Part shown: positions 16,194 to 22,030 of the stretch, in pieces
How the letters are laid out: each line of letters starts with the position of its first letter
Numbering within the stretch: the stretch's first letter is position 1
Source of the DNA: UBA3076 sp964646435
GTDB lineage: Bacteria; Desulfobacterota; Dissulfuribacteria; Dissulfuribacterales; UBA3076
Reading direction: 5' to 3'
DNA: 22,030 nt
NCBI GenBank assembly: GCA_964646435.1
Contig: CAZYEJ010000035.1
Location: 1 to 22,030, forward strand
Made by a program: the position numbers and the translations under genes
Notes under the pieces: model-generated
The model's input: only the letters and a program-made list of their open reading frames with translations
The model's database searches: none
What the model was told of the DNA's origin: nothing

Positions 16194-16508
16194 ATGAACC
16201 GGATTTGTATTTTTTGTGGAAGGTCATTTGATCCATACCCAACAGTACCTGATCAACAGTATTGCTCTCGTCCAGAATGTCAGAAGGCACGTCGTCGGAA
16301 GTGGCAGAAGGAGAAACTTACTACAGATGGTGCCTGTAGAGCCAATCAGGCTGATTGTCAGAGGACCTGGAAATAAAGAAATCCTGACTACTGGCGACAT
16401 TATCGCAAGACGCATCCGGCATACACTAAATGGAACAGGCAGCTCCAGCGACAGCGCAATTGCCGGAATCGCCAGGACTTATTGAGAAGTTACTTCCCGA
16501 TTACTTAA
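16194..16508 (+). pseudogene. Zinc-ribbon protein interrupted by a stop codon
   Basis: The first 60 codons encode MNRICIFCGRSF, then YCSRPECQKARRRKWQKEK. The C-x2-C and C-x4-C pairs suggest a small zinc-binding domain followed by a basic helix. A TAA at 16374-16376 ends that frame, but the same frame continues NPDYWRHYRKTHPAYTKWNR to 16508. This continuation is the normal rest of a widespread family of uncharacterised zinc-ribbon proteins in delta-type proteobacteria, often near mobile elements. It is therefore a nonsense mutant, unless the short form works alone. Function of the family is unknown. Confidence 0.6.
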
Positions 16509-16798
16509 CCCACTGGATTTCAAGCGTTTTTGGGCCTCAATCGTAAGCTTATGCAATAGAAGATCCGCCATGAATTTCGGTAACCTAAACCAATCTCAGC
16601 GTTCTCTGCTTGCCCAGTTCAATCCTGCAAGTCTATTTAACCGGGGCGCCCTCTGCCTTGTATGTGTTTTTATTTTGCGTATTTTGCGCCTTTTTGCGGC
16701 CATTAATCTTGCCTGCCCCGCCAAGTTAAATTCCGTATGATCATTTAACCGTGGCAGGTTCGGGAAATCGTACTGGGGCAGCTCAGGTTCATTCATCG
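16509..16798. other. Gap with no convincing gene
   Basis: Minus-strand frames here (for example one containing PELPQYDFPNLPRLNDH) have no recognisable family. The stretch lies beside a transposase remnant and probably holds decayed sequence. Confidence 0.4.
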
Positions 16799-16925
16799 CC
16801 TCAAGGAAAATAGTGCCTGTACCGATATCAGAAAGATGGACCAAGATGGCGGCGGCGAACAAACTCATCCCTGTCGGTGTCGTCGTGAAGGAAAGGATTC
16901 TCCTTCGCTCGATACTGTGCGCCAT
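16799..16925 (-). pseudogene. Y1 (IS200/REP-type) transposase remnant, copy A
   Basis: On the minus strand, SIERRRIL in one frame and HDDTDRDEFVRR in another recreate the typical IERRxIFxDDTDRDxFxxRL motif of REP-associated tyrosine transposases. They are separated by a frameshift. The core from 16799 to about 16890 matches copies B, C and D. Catalytic HUH and Tyr regions are absent. Confidence 0.7.
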
Positions 16926-17034
16926 AATAAGGAGATGAAAATGTCAGAAAATTTATGGGAATCATGATGTCCCCCAAACATGTCATTAAACTGACTCCCC
17001 TGAACCCGCGGTTCCGCCCGAGGTCTTCCGAGGT

Positions 17035-17064
17035 TTGACTCGGTTGCGGTAATCGAGGTATAAT
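17035..17064 (+). promoter_or_regulatory. Sigma-70 promoter of the AbrB/VapC module
   Basis: TTGACT (17035-17040) and a perfect TATAAT (17059-17064) are separated by 18 nt and lie 43 nt before the antitoxin start. Confidence 0.75.
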
Positions 17065-17107
17065 GAATTATTAAATCAAGTAAAAAGTAATTCTTTGGAG
17101 AATTGTC

Positions 17108-17332
17108 ATGCGCAGCACTATTACCGCGCGAGGCCAGACCGTAATCCCTGCGCCGATCAGGAAAAAGTTCGGTCTGGGGCCATCGAAACGGCTGGAGTGG
17201 ATCATTGATGACGATACCATCAGGGTGATGCCGGTGGATACCGATCCCGTCGTTGCCTTCCAGGGGTCTGGCAAGGGTGGAGCGGTGGCGAGGCTCCTTG
17301 CGGAACGTAGGCGTGATCGGGAACAGGAATGA
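17108..17332 (+). CDS. SpoVT/AbrB-type (VapB) antitoxin
   Basis: The 74-residue protein has an N-terminal AbrB swapped-hairpin DNA-binding domain: STITARGQTVIPAPIRKKFG, then LEWIIDDDTIRVMPV. It should bind the module promoter and, with its basic and acidic tail (residues 55-74), block the PIN toxin. The stop overlaps the toxin start by 4 nt (ATGA), the usual arrangement for coupled translation. A good promoter lies upstream. Confidence 0.88.
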   Translation: MRSTITARGQTVIPAPIRKKFGLGPSKRLEWIIDDDTIRVMPVDTDPVVAFQGSGKGGAVARLLAERRRDREQE

Positions 17333-17739
17333 AACGGTATGTCCTTGACACCTCAGCCCTTCTGGCCCTCAGGGACGACGAGGCCGGTGCCGACCAAGTG
17401 GCAAAAATTTTCCATCTGGCCCAACGCCGCAAGGCCCTTTGTGTGGTCTGTTTCATGACCCCCATGGAACTCCTGTACCGGGTCTGGAAAGACGAGGGTG
17501 AAGCAGCCGGAAAGCTCGCCTATGCGCAATGTCTTGCCCTGCCGTTGGCCGTTCGGCATGAGGACGAAAAACTGCTCAGAAAGGCAGCAGAAATAAAAGC
17601 CAACCATCCCTTGTCGCTTGCCGATGCATGGATTGCAGCCTGTTCCATTCTTGAGGGGGCGATACTTGTTCACAAGGACCCGGAACTTGAAGCCCTAGGA
17701 TGCGAACAGTTCCTGTTGCCCTATAAGGTAAGTGGGTAA
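17329..17739 (+). CDS. vapC: PIN-domain toxin, VapC family
   Basis: The 136-residue PIN domain starts MKRYVLDTSALLAL with the first metal-binding Asp (D7). Other acidic positions are E48 in MTPMELLYR, D98 in LADAWIAA and D117 in HKDPELEAL. VapC toxins are magnesium-dependent endoribonucleases that usually cut initiator tRNA or rRNA. It overlaps the AbrB-type antitoxin gene by 4 nt. The TAA stop is the first base triplet of a nested palindrome at 17737-17770. The gene appears intact. Confidence 0.9.
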   Translation: MKRYVLDTSALLALRDDEAGADQVAKIFHLAQRRKALCVVCFMTPMELLYRVWKDEGEAAGKLAYAQCLALPLAVRHEDEKLLRKAAEIKANHPLSLADAWIAACSILEGAILVHKDPELEALGCEQFLLPYKVSG

Positions 17740-17770
17740 CGGGCAGGCTTTAGCAAGCCCCTCCCCGTTA
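17737..17770 (+). terminator. Nested palindrome after vapC
   Basis: TAACGGG (17737-17743) pairs with CCCGTTA (17764-17770), and inside it GGCTT (17746-17750) pairs with AAGCC (17755-17759) around a TAGC loop. No T-run follows at once, so it may be a weak terminator. Its TAAC/GTTA ends and position on the stop codon also recall an attC site. Confidence 0.5.
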
Positions 17771-17910
17771 TTAGGGCCGGGGAAAAATAACTTGGCATTT
17801 TAGCAGCCCATTTTCACCACTACGCCTCGCATCTGCAGCACCCTGTAAACGCTTACAGTTCGATAGATGCAGTAAAACGGGCGCTGTAATCCCGTGAATG
17901 GATACAAAAA
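17771..17910. other. Gap without a recognisable gene
   Basis: This lies between the vapC palindrome and transposase copy B. It may be decayed downstream transposase sequence, but no motif is visible. Confidence 0.35.
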
Positions 17911-18102
17911 AAGGATCAAGATGAGATAGGCGGCAAATAAATTTGTCCCGGTCGGTGTCGTCCTGAAGGATGTTTCTCCACTCGATAGCATAGGCCATAA
18001 TGTAGTGTTGACAAGTATAGGACGCCCTGTGCATCGAGCCTGAATTGTCTCGGCATGAGTGAGGAAAATGAAGTTTTCTTGAATAAATTGGTAGCGTCCC
18101 CC
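17911..18102 (-). pseudogene. Y1 transposase remnant, copy B (with start codon)
   Basis: ATG 18056 on the minus strand opens MPRQFRLDAQGVLYLSTLHYG, the typical N-terminus of REP-associated tyrosine transposases. A frameshift near 18000 moves the reading to MAYAIEWRNILQDDTDRDKF and ICRLSHL. The recognisable part ends near 17911, before the HUH motif. The upstream 45 nt (to 18102, ending in GTCCCCC) are similar to 20050-20095 in copy E. It is inactive. Confidence 0.75.
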
Positions 18103-18156
18103 AAATGCATTTCCATTACGCAAAACGAAAACTCAGTCGTTTGTTGAAATCCATCC

Positions 18157-18531
18157 TTATGCTGTGGTAATTGCTACGGGTTGCAGAGATGTAATAGGAA
18201 TCGTCTCTAGTATGGATGGTGTGTAGGTCGAGAGAAAAAGAATATCACTTACTGGGGGACGTTGCAAAATATCAAGCACCATCTCTCTGAGCTCTTCTGA
18301 TATCTCTACCAAACCTGTCAGGGGAAAACTACGCGGACCCACTTCGGTTCTCTGTGCCAGAAATGAGTAATCCAAAAAGGTCAATCCGATGGCTCGGCGC
18401 TCCTTCTTGTTGATGCGCAACAATATGTGGTCGTTCAATCCGATACCTGTTGCCTTCTCTCCAGGGGCAAATGAGACGTACAGCGTATCACTCATTTCAT
18501 CATAATTGAAAATTGGCTCTGTCATAACCAT
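18157..18531 (-). CDS. DUF2283 protein, probable antitoxin partner
   Basis: The N-terminal 60 residues carry the DUF2283 pattern: FNYDEMSDTLYVSF, then GIGLNDHILLRINKKERRAI and GLTFLDYS. The C-terminal 60 residues are not recognised. DUF2283 proteins are small beta-rich proteins often found beside toxin-like genes. Here the gene begins 4 nt after the end of an upstream nuclease-like gene on the same strand, so the two form an operon. An antitoxin role is inferred from that layout only. Confidence 0.72.
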   Translation of the reverse strand: MVMTEPIFNYDEMSDTLYVSFAPGEKATGIGLNDHILLRINKKERRAIGLTFLDYSFLAQRTEVGPRSFPLTGLVEISEELREMVLDILQRPPVSDILFLSTYTPSILETIPITSLQPVAITTA

Positions 18532-18535
18532 ATTT

Positions 18536-18865
18536 TTATTTTAACTCTTTCTGGTAGGCCGTGACAATGTAATTGTTGGACACCGGCTCACCATTTGGTC
18601 CTTCGCTAAATCGAAACAGCACAATGGCAATGATGTGCGTGTTGTTTTCTGCTAAGTCATCAAACGACTTGATGTAGAAGTATTTCTGTGGATTTAACGG
18701 ATCTTGCTTCCGCTTGCCCGACTGAACCGTCTCCTTCAGGTATTCCCCATAGGCTGACATTTCGGGATGGTTTATCGCCTCAGTGATGTGTTCCCACCGT
18801 TCTTGAGTCAAATAGATGTCGTTGTCATAACGGTCACGAACCATCCAACGCCTGTCAGCCGCCAT
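18536..18865 (-). CDS. Conserved small protein, candidate BECR-fold nuclease toxin
   Basis: The 109-residue protein includes LTQERWEHITEAINHPEM, LKETVQSGKRKQDPL, YFYIKSFDDL, IIAIVLFRF and NNYIVTAYQKEL. An ERWxHI helix, a middle basic segment and a final TAYxK strand resemble Barnase-EndoU-ColicinE5-RelE-like (phage BECR) nucleases; this is fold-level inference, not a firm family match. A strong GAGGAG ribosome site lies at 18869-18875. It precedes the DUF2283 gene by 4 nt, giving toxin-first order as in higBA. It appears intact and is flanked by transposase remnants like the known TA modules around it. Confidence 0.6.
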   Translation of the reverse strand: MAADRRWMVRDRYDNDIYLTQERWEHITEAINHPEMSAYGEYLKETVQSGKRKQDPLNPQKYFYIKSFDDLAENNTHIIAIVLFRFSEGPNGEPVSNNYIVTAYQKELK

Positions 18866-18996
18866 TTTGCTCCTCTTGCTATGATTGCCGAACCATTGCT
18901 AGACTAAAACAAATATATCACAAAAAACTCGGATTGTCGAAAGGTATTCCTTTGTTTAAATTTCTGGCAGCTTACCTTGGTTTTTGAATAGGATAC

Positions 18997-19243
18997 CTCA
19001 AAAACCTCAAGGAAAACAGTGCCTGTACCGATATCAGAATAAAGGGACTAAGATGGGATAAGCGGCAAATAAACTCGTACCGGTCGGTGGCGTCGTGAGG
19101 GATGTTCCTTTGCTACCTGATCAATATCATCTGGGGAAAGTCCCAAGGTAAGGAATTATATCAAACCGGGGACAAAAACTGGTTGTGAATATTCAGGTGC
19201 TTTGCTGTAGGCGCGTCATGCACATTCTGCACGAACGTCCCCC
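18997..19243 (-). repeat. Transposase-derived repeat, copy C
   Basis: This is a roughly 240-nt unit closely similar along its length to 21055-21282 (copy D). Minus-strand translation of the inner part gives TDRYEFICRLSHL, the Y1 transposase motif. The outer part has no coding potential and ends in TGCACATTCTGCACGAACGT followed by CCCC. C carries about 20 nt (near 19110-19130) that D lacks. The whole unit looks like a deletion derivative of an IS200/REP-type element. The rest of the 18866-19278 gap holds no gene. Confidence 0.75.
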
Positions 19244-19278
19244 TTTTCGACCCAAACCTCAAAATAGGGGATTTTCGT

Positions 19279-19635
19279 TCAGGCACTGAATAGTTGGCGG
19301 TGGATGAGCTTGTCGCTGGCAATACGTCCCCCAGATCTCCCTGATTGGCGTGGTATCAATTTGATTTCCAAGCCACAACCAACAGCATCAGCATATTTGA
19401 GGAGTGTTGCAATTGATGGAGAATGCTTTTTGCTGCCCCCTCCAGATTCCAGTCGTGCAATAGCAGGGGTTTTTGTTCCCATGCGCTCAGCCACTTCTGC
19501 TTGAGTCAGTCCGGCGTTGCTTCGGGCCTTTATCAGTTCGTCAAATAGAACAAATTCAGATTCTAACGCATCGTATTCTTTCTTAAATGCAGGATCTCGC
19601 ATCCATTCATTTATCATTTCATCATGGGTTTTCAT
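19279..19635 (-). CDS. higA: XRE-family antitoxin, HigA type
   Basis: The 118-residue protein carries a helix-turn-helix with NAGLTQAEVAERMGTKTPAI and ARLESG, then ATLLKYADAVGCGLEIKLIP. This arrangement is usual for antitoxins encoded after a HigB/RelE toxin. A perfect ribosome site, AAGGAGG, lies 7 nt before the ATG inside the end of the toxin gene, and the two frames overlap by 14 nt. The antitoxin is therefore likely translated better than the toxin. Its C-terminal 20 residues include a CGTCCCCC stretch (19325-19332) that recurs in the surrounding repeats. Confidence 0.88.
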   Translation of the reverse strand: MKTHDEMINEWMRDPAFKKEYDALESEFVLFDELIKARSNAGLTQAEVAERMGTKTPAIARLESGGGSKKHSPSIATLLKYADAVGCGLEIKLIPRQSGRSGGRIASDKLIHRQLFSA

Positions 19636-19954
19636 GGCGAACCTCCTTTAATCTTTGACGTGCAATTTTCAACTCCTTTTGCGGGGTCTTTTTGGTTTTT
19701 TTGATAAATGCATGCAGAAGAATAATCTTATTCCCCACGACTGTGCAGAAAAAAGCACGTCCAATACCTTCGTTACTCTTTGCTCGAATTTCAAATAATC
19801 CGTGGCCCATTGAGCGGGTAAATGGCATCCCCAGATTTAGCCCGTATAGTTTTATACGTTCAGTCAATCTCGCACAAAAAGCTCTAATCCCAACCGGCCA
19901 ACTGTCAATAATTTTACGAATATTTTCGCTATAATAGGTAATCTGCCATCCCAT
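19622..19954 (-). CDS. higB: RelE/HigB-type toxin (Gp49-like)
   Basis: From ATG 19954 the 110-residue product reads MGWQITYYSENIRKIIDSWP, then MPFTRSMGHGLFEIRAKSN and FFCTVVGNKIILLHAFIKKT, ending with KKTPQKELKIARQR. This is the phage-derived Gp49-like/HigB family, which cleaves mRNA on the ribosome. The frame opens earlier, at 20026, but those 24 residues lie inside a transposase remnant and promoter elements, so 19954 is preferred. No Shine-Dalgarno precedes 19954, and the predicted transcription start is at or near the ATG, so leaderless translation is possible. The HigA-type antitoxin follows in the same operon. Confidence 0.88.
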   Translation of the reverse strand: MGWQITYYSENIRKIIDSWPVGIRAFCARLTERIKLYGLNLGMPFTRSMGHGLFEIRAKSNEGIGRAFFCTVVGNKIILLHAFIKKTKKTPQKELKIARQRLKEVRHENP

Positions 19955-19959
19955 GAACA

Positions 19960-19987
19960 AAGTTAACATATTTGTTAAACATGTCAA
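19960..19987 (-). promoter_or_regulatory. higBA promoter and palindromic operator candidate
   Basis: On the minus strand a perfect TTGACA (19987-19982) is followed after 16 nt by TAACTT (19965-19960). Two GTTAAC-like half sites (19962-19967 and 19974-19980) lie in the spacer and could bind the HigA protein. The -35 box sits at the edge of transposase remnant E. Confidence 0.55.
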
Positions 19988-20095
19988 GAAGCGGTGCCAT
20001 AACATGATGGAGGATACCCTGTGCATAGAGCCTGGATTGTCTTTGTATGAGGGAAATGAAGCTTTCTTGTATAAATTGGCAATGTTCCCTACAAA
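19988..20095 (-). pseudogene. Y1 transposase remnant, copy E (start codon lost)
   Basis: Minus-strand reading gives RQSRLYAQGILHHVM, the N-terminus of the same transposase as copy B. The expected ATG has become ATA. The leader to 20095 matches copy B's leader. Only about the first 20 codons remain, and the end borders the higBA promoter. Confidence 0.65.
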
Positions 20096-20193
20096 AAAAG
20101 TGACAAAGTGCCACGGATTTGACGTGATTTCAGTTGACCAATTACTTGATCAACTGATATGATAAATGTAAATACTATGTGGGGATTATAGAA

Positions 20194-20430
20194 ATGTTAG
20201 CACAAATAAACGTCTATGAGGCCAAGAAAGATCTTTCGAGGCTTTTAAAAAGGGTTCTTCTGGGAGAAGAAATCATTATTGCAAAAAAAGGGGAGCCTGT
20301 GGCAAAGCTGGTTCCTTTAAAAAAGAAGGGGCGCAAAAGGATCCTTGGATTGTTCAAAGGAAGGATCTACGTTTCTGATGATATAGAAGAGCCTTTGCCG
20401 GATGAGATTGTTGAAGAATTTTACAGATGA
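20194..20430 (+). CDS. Phd/YefM-type antitoxin
   Basis: The 78-residue protein starts at ATG 20194, 8 nt after GGGGA; an in-frame ATG at 20179 lacks a ribosome site. It reads INVYEAKKDLSRLLKRVLLG, then EIIIAKKGEPVAKLVPL, the Phd/YefM DNA-binding N-terminal domain. The C-terminal tail (LFKGRIYVSDDIEEPLPDEI) is the toxin-binding part typical of antitoxins paired with PIN toxins. Its stop overlaps the toxin start by 4 nt. It should repress its own operon and neutralise the toxin. Confidence 0.9.
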   Translation: MLAQINVYEAKKDLSRLLKRVLLGEEIIIAKKGEPVAKLVPLKKKGRKRILGLFKGRIYVSDDIEEPLPDEIVEEFYR

Positions 20431-20822
20431 AGTACTTGTTTGACACACATACCTTTTTATGGGCCATGGTTGCCCCTGAAAAATTATCCACCGAGGTTAA
20501 AGATGTAATTTTGGATCAGAACAATTTTGTTTATCTCAGCGCCGCTTCAGTGTGGGAAATTGTGATAAAATCCAGCCTTGGGAAAATAAAGGAAATAAAA
20601 AAAACTGGAAGTATAGAAAATTTTATAATCAAGAGTGTAGATATCAATGATTTTATGCCGCTGGGAATTACGGTTCCCCATACTCTGGAAATAGCGAAGC
20701 TTGAGGAGTTTCACAAAGATCCTTTTGACAGGATTTTGGTCGCACAGGCCAGAGTAGAGAATGTAACCATTCTTACGAAAGACAAGTTTATAATGAAATA
20801 CAGGGTGAAAATATTGTGGTAA
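20427..20822 (+). CDS. PIN-domain toxin
   Basis: The 131-residue PIN protein starts MKYLFDTHTFLWAM (D6), has SAASVWEIVIKSSLGK with the conserved Glu, and KDPFDRILVAQARVE with the third acidic site, then ILTKDKFIMKY. This HxDPFDR group of PIN toxins is usually paired with Phd-type antitoxins, as here. The expected activity is endoribonuclease. Base composition is more AT-rich than the glycosyltransferase region, in line with separate acquisition. It appears intact. Confidence 0.9.
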   Translation: MKYLFDTHTFLWAMVAPEKLSTEVKDVILDQNNFVYLSAASVWEIVIKSSLGKIKEIKKTGSIENFIIKSVDINDFMPLGITVPHTLEIAKLEEFHKDPFDRILVAQARVENVTILTKDKFIMKYRVKILW

Positions 20823-21054
20823 ACCAATTCTCCTTATCATCATTCGTAACCGTTCACGGGTTCAGAGGGTTAGGGTTCACCGAAAATCTAAACCGTTGAT
20901 TCGTGAGTTCTGCCTGCCCGCTCGCCAAGCCCATCCTCACCATATTTTTAATAGATCCTCAATCGCAAAATCTTTGAATGAACGCTGACCGGTTTTAGTG
21001 GAGAACTCTACGTCGGCTGGAAATGGGTGATCCTACGCATATCAAAATGACATC
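20823..21054. other. Gap without a gene
   Basis: No coding or RNA feature was recognised. It includes GTAACCGTTCA at 20847-20857, whose complement occurs at 3717-3727, and a GGTTCAGAGGGTTAGGGTT stretch similar to 3146-3163. Confidence 0.4.
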
Positions 21055-21282
21055 CTCAAAAGCCTCAAGGAAAATAGTGCGGGTGCCGCTATCAGAAAGA
21101 AGGGACAAAGATGGGATAGGCAACAAACAAATTCATCCCGGTCGGTGTTGTCGTAAAGGATGTTTCTCCGCTGGGAAAAGATCCAAGGTAAAGGATTATA
21201 TCAAACCCTGGAAAAAACTGGTTGTGAATGTTCAGGTGTTCTGCTGTAGGCACGCTATGCACATTCTGCACGAATGTCCCCC
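21055..21282 (-). repeat. Transposase-derived repeat, copy D
   Basis: This unit matches copy C over nearly its entire length. Minus-strand reading gives QRRNILYDNTDRDEF, the Y1 transposase motif, then a non-coding arm that includes GTTGTGAATGTTCAGGTGTT and ends near GTCCCCC. It ends at the same place in the transposase as copy C, so the pair look like copies of one deletion derivative. No transposase catalytic motifs are left. Confidence 0.75.
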
Positions 21283-21530
21283 ATTATCGGAAGATCATAC
21301 TGGGACGTGAGGCTTCCAGAGGTTATCCACAGACAGCAAGAAATCAGGGGTTTGATGAGGACAAGCATCTATCCGTCCCCTTATTTCCGGCCTCCTTGCC
21401 CTCTTGTCTCTTTTTCCCTAATCCGTGTAATCTGCTTGCCCTGTGAAATACGTAGCCTATTTCTCTGGGATGTAATCCGTGTCAAAAAATAACAAAAGGT
21501 AGTTATTCAATCTAGTCAATTACGTTCTTC

Positions 21531-21562
21531 CATTCCGAAACAGCGTCCTCTAGCTCACTATC
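21531..21562 (+). repeat. 32-nt direct repeat, first copy
   Basis: The sequence from CATTCCGAAACAGCGTCC matches 21667-21698 at 27 of 32 positions by eye. The two copies bracket the decayed GTG mini-frame at 21617. Confidence 0.6.
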
Positions 21563-21666
21563 GACACACATAATTATGGTCGCTATAATAACCATTTACG
21601 AAAAAGGAGGTTTCCCGTGCAACTTGGCGGTTTATAAAGTAACACCAACGTCCTGCAATTTAAGTT

Positions 21667-21698
21667 CATTCAGAAACAGCGTCCCCCAGATCACGATC
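21667..21698 (+). repeat. 32-nt direct repeat, second copy
   Basis: The sequence from CATTCAGAAACAGCGTCC is the partner of 21531-21562. It includes CGTCCCCCAGATC, also present at 19325-19337 in the antitoxin gene. Confidence 0.6.
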
Positions 21699-21733
21699 TC
21701 GCCATCATCCTTTCCGCAAAGGCCACCTTTTTC

Positions 21734-21770
21734 TTGACAAAGCGTCCCATAATAGGTACGCATACAACGT
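21734..21770 (+). promoter_or_regulatory. Possible promoter and palindrome before the last toxin gene
   Basis: A perfect TTGACA (21734-21739) lies upstream; the -10 at a 17-nt spacing (TACGCA) is poor. CATAC-AAC-GTATG at about 21761-21773 is a small palindrome overlapping the start codon and could be an operator. Confidence 0.4.
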
Positions 21771-22030
21771 ATGGATGCAAAAAGAAAAATTGTCGATGTT
21801 CAGTTTTATATGTCAGACACAGGGAGTATACCGGTCAAAGAATGGTTGAAAAAATTGACCGCCGCAAACAGAAAAAATATCGGTGATGATATCCGGACGG
21901 TTGAATTCGGATGGCCTATTGGCATGCCACTTGTGAGAAAAATAGATACGGACTTATGGGAAGTCCGTTCCAATTTATCAAATAACCGGATTTCCAGAGT
22001 TCTTTTCACGGTATACAGCGATATGATGAT
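21771..22030 (+). CDS. Phage-derived Gp49-like / HigB-type toxin, partial
   Basis: The frame runs from ATG 21771 off the window end (86 codons visible). It reads MDAKRKIVDVQFYMSDTGSI, then KEWLKKLTAANRKNIGDDIR, MPLVRKIDTDLWEVRSNLS and RISRVLFTVYS. The LWEVRSNL and RVLFTVY segments are the hallmark of the Gp49-like (HigB) mRNA-interferase family. An XRE antitoxin gene is expected just beyond the window. It differs clearly from the higB at 19622, so it is a separate module. Confidence 0.85.
   Translation, partial: MDAKRKIVDVQFYMSDTGSIPVKEWLKKLTAANRKNIGDDIRTVEFGWPIGMPLVRKIDTDLWEVRSNLSNNRISRVLFTVYSDMM

Larger units (their letters stand above)
21283..21770. other. Gap with decayed module traces
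   Basis: No real gene is visible. A TATAAT (21594-21599) and an excellent GGAGG (21606-21610) precede GTG 21617, but the frame closes after six codons, so this may be the start of a lost antitoxin gene. Confidence 0.35.

Noticed and set aside
16799..21282. CRISPR-like spaced repeats
   Set aside because: Repeats are long, irregularly spaced, diverged and encode transposase pieces.

Overview
The window looks like a chromosomal segment of an anaerobic, selenocysteine-using Gram-negative bacterium, most likely a Desulfobacterota (deltaproteobacterial) lineage. This is inferred from a selD gene with an in-frame UGA at the catalytic position, outer-membrane barrel proteins, a NapH-type polyferredoxin, a BioB-like radical SAM enzyme and many degenerate toxin-antitoxin (TA) and transposase remnants. 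No rRNA, tRNA or CRISPR array is visible.

Region 1 (1-3706) is housekeeping: a coiled-coil/NYN-nuclease protein in a two-gene operon with D-aminoacyl-tRNA deacylase (dtd), a divergent small-domain methyltransferase of TrmN6 type, and a convergent DUF721/DciA-like gene.

Region 2 (3900-9571) is a deletion-scarred block. A PHP-domain remnant, a shortened alginate-export-like porin, a frameshifted outer-membrane transporter, a substrate-binding-protein remnant and an ABC ATPase that has lost its middle surround three intact genes: selD (selenoprotein, with a SECIS-like hairpin), an outer-membrane barrel gene and a BioB-like radical SAM gene. A roughly 100-bp copy of the 3' end of the barrel gene closes the block and runs into the tail of the next gene.

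Region 3 (9553-15025) is a glycan/lipid assembly locus. On the minus strand the order is a DUF2064 transferase (TIGR04282 type), an unusual 540-residue fusion of a family 2 glycosyltransferase with a membrane polyferredoxin, and a multi-spanning GT-C mannosyltransferase-like protein overlapping the fusion by 25 nt. A cellulose-synthase-like GT2 is divergent to them. The glycosyltransferase-polyferredoxin fusion is the most unusual protein here and suggests an envelope glycan or polyprenol-linked pathway tied to electron transfer.

Region 4 (15157-22030) begins with a broken integron integrase and continues with an array of small modules in both orientations: orphan higA-like, AbrB/VapC, a putative nuclease/DUF2283 pair, higB/higA, Phd/PIN, and a HigB/Gp49-like toxin running off the end. 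An attC-like hairpin follows the first module, and five remnants of one Y1 (IS200/REP-type) transposase family sit between the modules. This resembles a decayed integron or TA island later peppered by transposase-derived repeats.
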